Below, piece by piece: positions 1 to 5,464 of a stretch of DNA of 7,191 bases (positions are counted from its first letter, which is position 1; every line of letters starts with the position of its first letter). A program made the position numbers and the translations under genes. The notes below the pieces were generated by a model that was given only the letters and a program-made list of their open reading frames with translations, did not search any database and was not told the DNA's origin. Source of the DNA: Eubacteriales bacterium (GTDB lineage Bacteria > Bacillota > Clostridia > Christensenellales > CAG-138); the NCBI GenBank assembly GCA_028703645.1, contig JAQVML010000059.1, forward strand, positions 1 through 7,191, written 5' to 3'.

Positions 1-81
1 GAGTTGATGTTCCCCTTCGGAGATCACGTATTTCAGTTCGTGCCGGTATTGCTTGCCGGGAAGCGCTTGTTTAGCCGCCAT
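1..81 (-). CDS. VTC-domain (polyphosphate polymerase-like) protein, N-terminal fragment
   Basis: Only the first 27 codons are present; the gene continues past the left edge. The start is the ATG at 79-81. An in-frame TGA at 103-105 leaves no other ATG, and GGAAAG at 91-96 lies nine bases upstream as a moderate ribosome binding site. The peptide begins MAAKQALPGK and contains YRHELKYVIS. That segment resembles the opening strand of bacterial VTC domains, which typically start with an R-H-E-L-K-Y-type basic/acidic signature. VTC proteins polymerise phosphate from ATP into polyphosphate inside a basic tunnel. The gene starts 58 bp after the stop of the large CotH gene with no visible terminator between, so it is probably its operon partner. 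VTC genes are known to occur beside CotH genes in Firmicutes. Only the N-terminus can be judged, so the family call is likely but not proven. Confidence 0.72.
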   Translation of the reverse strand, partial: MAAKQALPGKQYRHELKYVISEGEHQL

Positions 82-90
82 TTGTTGTAT

Positions 91-96
91 CTTTCC
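91..96 (-). promoter_or_regulatory. Ribosome binding site of the VTC-like gene
   Basis: The minus strand reads GGAAAG with nine bases to the ATG. It is a partial match to AGGAGG, but it supports the chosen start. Confidence 0.5.
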
Positions 97-139
97 GTTT
101 ATTCACCCGGAGCCGTTTGCTCGCCTCAGGGCTGAGTCG

Positions 140-3100
140 TTAGTCCGTTAAGGATGTTGTGCGACCGAAGAGCGAATTCATCTCCGTGTCGCTGAGGCTG
201 AAGTAGTTTTGCACGTATTTCAGCGCGTATTCCTGATAGTGATCCGCATAATCGCGGATGTTATCACAGTGTTGCTGCCAGGAGGTATAGGTGAGGTCGT
301 CCCAAATATCGACATCATACTTCATCTCTTCCGCGATGTTGCCCTCCAGACGATCCACCATCGCGTTGATCTTTTCCGGAGAATAGATGTCGTTCATCAT
401 GATCGCGGCCTTTTCGATGAACATCTGCCGGAAACTCGCGTTGCCGAGCAGCGCGCGGATGAGCACCGTAGACGCAGCTTTTCCGGAGCCATGACCTTCC
501 GGGTCAAAATAACGCGAGAAAAAGTCTCTGCGGTAGCCGGACGTCCATTGATCCGTGTTTTTATCGTTGCGGTTCATCGACCAGCAGAAATCGTAGAAGA
601 TCCAGCGCCATTTGTTATCATACTCCGCGCTGCGCCAATATTTTAAGTTGGCCGTATCCGTGTTTCCAACGATGATCTCCGCCGCAACATAGGTGGCGTA
701 GTTTTCCGTATCCATCAACGAGCAGATGTAGTCATAGTTTGAGGCGTTGCTCAAATCGTGGCTGCCCGCCCACTTGACCATCTCAGTATAGTCTTTCCAA
801 CCATTGCCCGCAATCACGCACTTGTCGTTGCCGTTACCAAAGAGCATGTCGATCGAATCAGGGTTGGAGAGGTGGAAGCGCGAGGCCACAAAGTCCTCCG
901 AAATACGCTCCATAAAATCGTACACGCCCCAATATTTTCCGTTGAGCAGCACGACGACCTGTTTATGCGCCTGCACCACGACCGCGCGGTTTTCCGGCAG
1001 GCCGGTGTTTCCTTCTTCCAGCAGCGTGGTCATGAGGTTATCGCGAATGCGGCTGTTGGTCGAGTCCTGCGCGCTTGCGCGGAGCACGAGGGATTTATAG
1101 CTCTTTGCTGTCCTGTTCTCAAAGAACGGATAGTTGAACGAAGAATCGCCGTATGCGCCCTTTGCGATCAGCGAAAAGCCTTTTTGCTGTTTGTTGCGCG
1201 AGAACTGTCCCTGAATCTGAACCACGCCGTCGCCGCTGAATTGAGACACGCCGTTTGCGTCGATATAGTCAAAGTGGACGTCGCGTTCCCATCTGCGCCC
1301 CAGCGGGTCCGGGTGGGACCTGTTTTGCGCATTGAAATTGGCAAGGTTCCATTTGGGATCGTTCATACCCGCGGTCATGGTCAAGTCCGACGGCAGCTGA
1401 CCGGATACCGTCGCATACTCGTTGCCGATGACATAGATTCCGATATTCGGGTCCCAGAGATTGTCCGGATTCGTCACAATGCTCACCACCGGCAGGGTGA
1501 ATTTATGGTTTTCAATCGTACTCTCGCCGGTGTAGATCACATAGGTCTGGCTGGCGGTGTCGCTTCCGTTATAGCCGCTCTGAAACGCGCGAACGCGAAG
1601 CACCGTCGTTTTACTGACCGTAATCGGGCCGGAATAGCGCGAGGAACTCTCGCTCGGCACCGTTCCATCCGTGGTGTAGGTCACGTTGCAACCATCCGGC
1701 ACCTCGACGCTCACGCTCTGCGCGCTGTCAAACGTGCCGCCGGGCGTCGTAATCTTCGGCTCCTGCGCATAGCCGACCGATCCCGCGCTGTTCGCGGCGC
1801 TTGGCGACGGCTGGGCATAGAAAAACAGGTTTGAATCCGTGCGGCCGTAGCTCACGTCCGCGTGCCCTTTCGGCACGAGCAGTTTGTCGAGAAGCGTACC
1901 GTCCGGCTTGAAGAGAAAGACGACGTCGCCCGCCGAAGAGAGACGGAAATTTGTCTCTAGACTATTTTTTTTTTGCGCGTCGGAAACGTTTTTCCCCGAC
2001 GCTAGAACCGTTAAATATTCGCCCGCATCAAGCGTTACGTCGGGAAACACCCACTTCGCAGGGTTCTTCGCGTTGTTGCTCAGCGCGTACCCCGCAAGAG
2101 AAATGGGTGAGCCCGTGGTGTTATGAATCTCAATCCAGTCATAATACTCGCCATCCGGTTGTTTGAGCGTCGACACATTCGCGTTGAGCACTTCGGAGAT
2201 GATGATATCGCCCTTGCCGAACGAGAGCGTCTTCATAAACGCCTCAAGCCCCGCGTTGTTGTTGGTATATCCCGGCGTCGGCTGAGAGGATGTTGTCCAT
2301 TCGCCCGTACCATCCGGATTGCGCGCAAAGCTGATATCCGTGTTCGCGCGGGTATAGTCGTATTGATCGAGAATCTTGCCGGCTGGCGTGGAGAACACAA
2401 CGCTCTCGGCATAGGCGGCAAGGCTGAACGGGGCTTCGATTTTATCGGCCCCCTCCGGCGTCTTTCTTCCGGTGCAATAGATGAGCAGCACACCGTTTGC
2501 GGGAATCTTCGTACCCGCGGGCAGCGTGTATTTCAGCGGTTGCGTTGCCGCGTCCGAAATGCCGTATCCACTGAGGTCTACTTCCGCACCCGTGGTGTTA
2601 TATAGCTCAATCCAGTCGCAGTAGGCCCCGTCCGGGCCGACCAGCGTGGAGGCGTTGCTCGGCATAAACTCGTTGATGTATACGCCGATGGACTGATCCG
2701 CAGAGGCGGAGAGCGTCGCAAGATACTGCGCCGCGCCTTCCTCCGTATTCGGGTAGCCGGGGCTCGGCAACATCTCTTTCCAGGTGTTGGTATCGTCCGC
2801 GCTGCGCCCGAGGGAATAGCCGCTGGTCACCGGCATCAACGTGATGCTGTCCACCACCTTGCCGGAGACGTTGGAAAGAATGACGTCGTCCGAAGCGGAG
2901 AGTTTAAACGGGGCATGCATTTTGCCGCGGTTTGGATCCCCGCTGCAGAATACAACAAGATACCCGCGGGCCGGAATCACCGAACCCTCGGGGAATGTCC
3001 ACTTCGCGGCGGAGATCAGCTGATCTGTCAAACCGTAGCCGGAGATATCCAGTTCGGAATCCGTATTGTTATATACTTCAATCCAATCCGGAAACGCGCC

Positions 3101-3289
3101 TGTTTCGTCCGGCACGGAGCCTTTGTTGCTGCTCATGACCTCGTTGATTTCAATTTGGCCAAGATTCGCATTGTCGACTTTTCCGCCGCCCTTTGTTAAA
3201 TAAAGAATGAGCGCAACGGCGCTGACGGCAAGCAGTATCGTGACAAGCAGCTTGCGCGCACCGGATGCTCTCCTTCTTCGTTTCGCCAT
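140..3289 (-). CDS. Membrane-anchored CotH kinase-family protein with three lamin-tail domains
   Basis: This 1049-residue protein starts at the ATG at 3287-3289. GGAAGGAG lies nine bases upstream, and the predicted transcription start near 3333 rules out the longer TTG start. Residues 1-12 are strongly basic (MAKRRRRASGAR) and 13-32 form one hydrophobic helix, giving an N-terminal anchor with the rest outside. Domains: lamin-tail 1 about 43-180, 2 about 202-343, 3 about 361-500 (each with a DWIE-type motif), a chitobiase C-terminal-like beta domain about 510-586 (YTTDGTVP), and a CotH domain about 597-1030. CotH landmarks are IQGQFSRNKQQKGF (692-705), LLNGKYWGVYDFMER (781-795), N876-x-D878-x-x-N881 and YDFCWSMN (899-906). 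CotH of Bacillus phosphorylates spore coat proteins; here the second Asp of the usual D-x-D is Cys902. An A10 run interrupts lamin-tail domain 3. The substrate is unknown, and kinase activity is inferred from the family only. Confidence 0.93.
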   Translation of the reverse strand: MAKRRRRASGARKLLVTILLAVSAVALILYLTKGGGKVDNANLGQIEINEVMSSNKGSVPDETGAFPDWIEVYNNTDSELDISGYGLTDQLISAAKWTFPEGSVIPARGYLVVFCSGDPNRGKMHAPFKLSASDDVILSNVSGKVVDSITLMPVTSGYSLGRSADDTNTWKEMLPSPGYPNTEEGAAQYLATLSASADQSIGVYINEFMPSNASTLVGPDGAYCDWIELYNTTGAEVDLSGYGISDAATQPLKYTLPAGTKIPANGVLLIYCTGRKTPEGADKIEAPFSLAAYAESVVFSTPAGKILDQYDYTRANTDISFARNPDGTGEWTTSSQPTPGYTNNNAGLEAFMKTLSFGKGDIIISEVLNANVSTLKQPDGEYYDWIEIHNTTGSPISLAGYALSNNAKNPAKWVFPDVTLDAGEYLTVLASGKNVSDAQKKNSLETNFRLSSAGDVVFLFKPDGTLLDKLLVPKGHADVSYGRTDSNLFFYAQPSPSAANSAGSVGYAQEPKITTPGGTFDSAQSVSVEVPDGCNVTYTTDGTVPSESSSRYSGPITVSKTTVLRVRAFQSGYNGSDTASQTYVIYTGESTIENHKFTLPVVSIVTNPDNLWDPNIGIYVIGNEYATVSGQLPSDLTMTAGMNDPKWNLANFNAQNRSHPDPLGRRWERDVHFDYIDANGVSQFSGDGVVQIQGQFSRNKQQKGFSLIAKGAYGDSSFNYPFFENRTAKSYKSLVLRASAQDSTNSRIRDNLMTTLLEEGNTGLPENRAVVVQAHKQVVVLLNGKYWGVYDFMERISEDFVASRFHLSNPDSIDMLFGNGNDKCVIAGNGWKDYTEMVKWAGSHDLSNASNYDYICSLMDTENYATYVAAEIIVGNTDTANLKYWRSAEYDNKWRWIFYDFCWSMNRNDKNTDQWTSGYRRDFFSRYFDPEGHGSGKAASTVLIRALLGNASFRQMFIEKAAIMMNDIYSPEKINAMVDRLEGNIAEEMKYDVDIWDDLTYTSWQQHCDNIRDYADHYQEYALKYVQNYFSLSDTEMNSLFGRTTSLTD
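1790..3163 (-). repeat. Three diverged lamin-tail domain repeats inside the large CotH gene
   Basis: Three copies lie at about 2753-3163, 2261-2686 and 1790-2209. Each encodes an INEV/INEF/ISEV opening, then DWIEVYNNT, DWIELYNTT or DWIEIHNTT, then SGYGLTD, SGYGISD or AGYALSN, then a KW/KY-T-F/L-P strand, and ends in P-S/T-P-G-Y or a related turn. Lamin-tail domains are immunoglobulin-like beta folds common in secreted bacterial proteins, where they are thought to aid binding or anchoring. The copies have diverged in DNA sequence, so this is an old protein-level duplication rather than a recent one. Confidence 0.85.
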
Positions 3290-3298
3290 GAATCGGTA

Positions 3299-3306
3299 CT
3301 CCTTCC
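3299..3306 (-). promoter_or_regulatory. Ribosome binding site of the large CotH gene
   Basis: The minus strand reads GGAAGGAG with nine bases to the ATG at 3289. It is a strong match to the anti-Shine-Dalgarno complement and decides the start in favour of MAKRRRR over the upstream TTG at 3334. Confidence 0.85.
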
Positions 3307-3339
3307 GCAAAACTGCAAGCTCGCAATTTCGCAACGTCT

Positions 3340-3368
3340 AGTGTACCATATGCCCGATGCCGTGCCAA
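3340..3368 (-). promoter_or_regulatory. Housekeeping-sigma promoter of the large CotH gene (extended -10)
   Basis: On the minus strand TTGGCA (3363-3368) is followed by exactly 17 bases and then TACACT (3340-3345). TG sits one base before the -10 hexamer, forming a TGn extended -10. The -35 matches the TTGACA consensus at five of six bases and the -10 matches TATAAT at four of six. The predicted transcription start is near 3332-3334, leaving a leader of about 45 bases that holds the strong ribosome binding site. This promoter would drive the CotH gene and probably the VTC-like gene after it. It is predicted from sequence only. Confidence 0.7.
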
Positions 3369-3419
3369 TGATACCCCTAAATTATTCACAAAATGTCCGA
3401 AATATCAACGCAATCGTTG

Positions 3420-3475
3420 TTTTGCTCGCATTTTCGCCCAATTTGCGGGCCATTTTGCCCACTTTGCGAGAATTT
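3420..3475. promoter_or_regulatory. Phased A-tract array (predicted bent DNA) upstream of the CotH promoter
   Basis: Six runs of three or four T on the plus strand (A on the minus strand) occur at 3420-3423, 3431-3434, 3442-3444, 3453-3456, 3463-3465 and 3473-3475. Their centres are spaced 9.5 to 11.5 bp apart, about 10.5 on average, which matches the DNA helical repeat. Phased A-tracts bend DNA and often attract nucleoid proteins or tune a promoter. The array lies about 50 bp upstream of the -35 hexamer. The phasing is seen directly; the function is inferred. Confidence 0.6.
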
Positions 3476-3481
3476 GACGCA

Positions 3482-3931
3482 TCAAATCCCCAGCAGCACC
3501 ACGGCGATGATCAGCGCAACCGCGAGAAACGCGCCGCCGACAATTAGAAACACGCGCGCAAACGAATGCATCTGCCGCGCGTCTTCTTCGATATAAACGC
3601 GCCCGATCTGCTCCGGATCATAATAGACGCTGACGCTCTGTCCCACGAGCAAATTGTTTTTGCCGGAATAGTTGGAGACGTATTGCATCGGCTTTCCGTC
3701 GATGGAAAAGCTATAGACGGCGCGAAGGCCCGTTGTGCCAAACTGCGACTGCATGGCGCAAACCGTCCCTTCCGCATATGTGGTACACTGGCTGCGCTTG
3801 CGGTTTAGCGAGGCGTCAAACGCAACGCCGACCACCAGGAAGATCAGCCCCATCAGGCCAAACGTTCCCGAAAAGATGATGGTAAAGAGCTGTACAAAGG
3901 TAAGGCTTGCGTTTGGAATGGTTGCGCTCAT
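3482..3931 (-). CDS. DUF3592-type small membrane protein
   Basis: This 149-residue protein has two predicted transmembrane helices, about residues 12-38 and 126-148, joined by a soluble beta-rich segment. The segment runs from an A-E-G-T-V strand (53-57), through a YSFSIDGKPMQY stretch (73-84), to L-V-G-Q-S-V-S-V-Y-Y-D-P-E (95-107) and RVYIEED. This pattern of a strand pair followed by V-G-x-x-V-x-V-x-Y-D-P is typical of DUF3592 proteins, whose function is unknown. The ATG at 3929-3931 has GAGGAG at 3938-3943, six bases upstream. The gene begins 15 bp after the rarA stop, so the two are almost surely co-transcribed. No clear U-tract terminator follows it, so some read-through into the CotH gene is possible. 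Confidence 0.85.
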   Translation of the reverse strand: MSATIPNASLTFVQLFTIIFSGTFGLMGLIFLVVGVAFDASLNRKRSQCTTYAEGTVCAMQSQFGTTGLRAVYSFSIDGKPMQYVSNYSGKNNLLVGQSVSVYYDPEQIGRVYIEEDARQMHSFARVFLIVGGAFLAVALIIAVVLLGI

Positions 3932-3937
3932 CTGCTT

Positions 3938-3943
3938 CTCCTC
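3938..3943 (-). promoter_or_regulatory. Ribosome binding site of the DUF3592-type gene
   Basis: The minus strand reads GAGGAG six bases before the ATG and lies just after the rarA stop codon (3947-3949). This is a typical arrangement for two genes on one transcript. Confidence 0.8.
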
Positions 3944-3946
3944 TTC

Positions 3947-5311
3947 TTATGTTCCTCGGGTTGGTTCCGTCTCTACCGGCTTTTCCGGCGAGAGCGGTTC
4001 TCCGTTTCGGAGTTTTTCTCGACGTTGGTGATTTTCCAATATCTTTGCTTCCTGCCCCTGATCGGATGGAATATAGTACCGTCTACCCTTCAGCGAAGGC
4101 GGCATATACTCCTGCTTGACCCAGTGGCCGGGAAAATCGTGCGGATAAAGATAGCCTTTGCCGTGACCGAGCTTGCCCGCTCCCGCAAACGAAGTGTCTC
4201 GCAAATACACCGGCACCGGCTCGTCAAAGCTTGTCTCCGCGTCCGCCGCGGCGCCCATCAGCGCGGTAACCACGCTGTTGCTCTTTGGAGACTCGCAGAT
4301 AAAGATGATCGCTTGTGTGAGCGAAAGCCGCGCCTCCGGTAGGCCGATATGCTCCAGCGCATCCGCCGCCGCGACCGCCTGCACCATCGCCTGCGGGTTT
4401 GCTAGCCCTACATCCTCGCTCGCGTGGGCAATGAGCCGCCGCGCGATGATACGCGGATCGACGCCCGCATACAAAAGCCGCGTAAACCAAGCGATGGCCG
4501 CGTTCGAATCCCCGCCGCGCAAGCTCTTGCAAAACGCGGAGAGCATGTCGTAAAAGAGCTGCTCGTCGCACTTGATCACTTTTTTCTGGCTGGACTCGGC
4601 GGCGATTTCGCGCGTAATGCGCACTTCGCCCGCCTCGTTTGGCGCGGTGGTGAGAACCGCGAGCTCCAGCGCGTTGAGCGCGCTTCGGCAGTCTCCGTTT
4701 GCGATGGCGGAGATGGTGTGAAGCGCCTCTTCCTCCAACATGACCGGCAGTTTTCCAAAGCCCCGCTCTTCGTCCTTGAGCGCATGCGAAATCGCCTGCT
4801 CAACGTCCTCGTTCGTCAGCGGATAAAACTGAAACACGCGGCAGCGTGACACGATCGCGCTCGTCATGGCGATCATCGGGTTCTCCGTCGTCGAGCCGAT
4901 AAAGCGGATCACGCCTTTTTCCAGCGCGGGCAGAAGCGAATCGCTCTGGGTCTTGTTCCAGCGGTGGCACTCGTCCAGCAGCAGATAGGTCGGCTGGCGA
5001 TAGAGCCTTAGCCTCTGCTCCGCTTCGTCCACGATTGCGCGGAGTTCCTTGACCCCCGCCGTGACGGCGTTGAGCTTGACAAACGCGCCGCCGGTCGCGT
5101 TTGCGACGATAGCTGCGAGCGTGGTCTTGCCCGTACCGGGCGGGCCGAAAAAGATGGACGATTGCAGCCGGTCGGTCAAGATTGCGCGGCGAAGTAGCTT
5201 GCCTTCGCCTACGATATGCGTTTGCCCGATGAATTCATCGAGCGTACGCGGGCGCATGCGATCCGCCAGCGGTGCGTTTTCATCGATTTGTTTTTGAAAT
5301 AAATCTTCCAT
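3947..5311 (-). CDS. rarA: RarA/MgsA replication-associated recombination AAA+ ATPase
   Basis: This 454-residue cytoplasmic ATPase belongs to the clamp-loader-related RarA/MgsA/WRNIP1 family, which acts at stalled replication forks. The start MEDLFQKQIDENAPLADRMRP matches the usual RarA opening and is followed by the family signature RTLDEFIGQ. Motifs in this numbering: Walker A GPPGTGKT (56-63), Walker B LLLDECHRWNK (110-120, D113 and E114), sensor-1 region IGSTTENP (138-145) and SRCRVFQ (155-161) with a likely arginine finger. The C-terminal half carries the MgsA oligomerisation region, including SLRGGDSNAAIAWFTRLL and ASEDVGLANPQA, then G-K-G-Y-x-Y-P-H-D near the end. Length and motif order are normal. 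The chosen ATG lacks a clear Shine-Dalgarno sequence; an in-frame GTG at 5398 would add 29 residues not expected in the family. It is followed at 15 bp by the DUF3592-type gene. Confidence 0.95.
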   Translation of the reverse strand: MEDLFQKQIDENAPLADRMRPRTLDEFIGQTHIVGEGKLLRRAILTDRLQSSIFFGPPGTGKTTLAAIVANATGGAFVKLNAVTAGVKELRAIVDEAEQRLRLYRQPTYLLLDECHRWNKTQSDSLLPALEKGVIRFIGSTTENPMIAMTSAIVSRCRVFQFYPLTNEDVEQAISHALKDEERGFGKLPVMLEEEALHTISAIANGDCRSALNALELAVLTTAPNEAGEVRITREIAAESSQKKVIKCDEQLFYDMLSAFCKSLRGGDSNAAIAWFTRLLYAGVDPRIIARRLIAHASEDVGLANPQAMVQAVAAADALEHIGLPEARLSLTQAIIFICESPKSNSVVTALMGAAADAETSFDEPVPVYLRDTSFAGAGKLGHGKGYLYPHDFPGHWVKQEYMPPSLKGRRYYIPSDQGQEAKILENHQRREKLRNGEPLSPEKPVETEPTRGT

Positions 5312-5359
5312 ATCTTTAAAACCGTAATACTCGTTCGTTTGCTGTCTGTTATTTGCTTC

Positions 5360-5381
5360 GTTCCCGCAATCGGGCGGGAAC
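5360..5381 (-). promoter_or_regulatory. Perfect 8-bp hairpin in the rarA leader
   Basis: GTTCCCGC (5360-5367) and GCGGGAAC (5374-5381) form a perfect inverted repeat around a six-base loop. No T-run follows on either strand, so this is not a standard intrinsic terminator. It lies between the upstream CotH stop (5465) and the rarA start (5311). It may be an RNA structure in the leader, an mRNA-processing or 3'-end-stabilising hairpin for the upstream gene, or a protein-binding dyad. The structure is seen directly; the role is unknown. Confidence 0.5.
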
Positions 5382-5385
5382 CCGT

Positions 5386-5402
5386 ATTCATGATACACGA
5401 AT
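5386..5402. promoter_or_regulatory. Imperfect dyad (possible operator) near the rarA leader
   Basis: ATTCATG and CACGAAT flank a three-base centre with one mismatch, which can form a G-U pair in RNA. The minus-strand hexamer TATCAT at 5390-5395 inside it resembles a -10 box, but no good -35 lies 16-18 bp upstream. It could be an operator overlapping a weak rarA promoter; evidence is slight. Confidence 0.25.
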
Positions 5403-5464
5403 CCCGTAAAAAAGATAGCCCCATCACAGCGATCCGTTCTTTTCTCAATACGGAAACCGATTCG

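Noticed and set aside
128..139. Short palindrome CTCAG/CTGAG just after the large CotH stop
   Set aside because: The centre is only two bases and no T-run follows, so neither a terminator nor a stable hairpin is supported.
209..646. Plus-strand open frame of 145 codons
   Set aside because: It is antisense to the conserved CotH domain end and shows no motif of its own.
758..1834. Long plus-strand open frame of 358 codons
   Set aside because: It lies wholly inside the large CotH gene on the other strand, is rich in His/Arg/Val typical of an antisense shadow, and has no recognisable domain.
3290..3334. Longer start of the large CotH protein at TTG 3334
   Set aside because: The predicted transcription start lies at about the same position, and a strong GGAAGGAG site serves the ATG at 3289.
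3150..3389. Small 79-codon minus-strand frame across the CotH promoter
   Set aside because: It overlaps the promoter and the start of the CotH gene in another frame, with no ribosome binding site or family resemblance.
4224..4571. 115-codon minus-strand frame within rarA
   Set aside because: It is an Arg/Gly/Ala-rich alternate frame of the GC-rich rarA C-terminal half; rarA itself is intact there.
5360..5381. Rho-independent terminator after the right-hand CotH gene
   Set aside because: The stem is perfect, but neither strand has a T-run after it.
5312..5398. GTG start at 5398 giving a 483-residue RarA
   Set aside because: The extra 29 residues are unlike RarA N-termini and would place the hairpin inside the coding sequence; MEDLFQKQ matches the normal family start.
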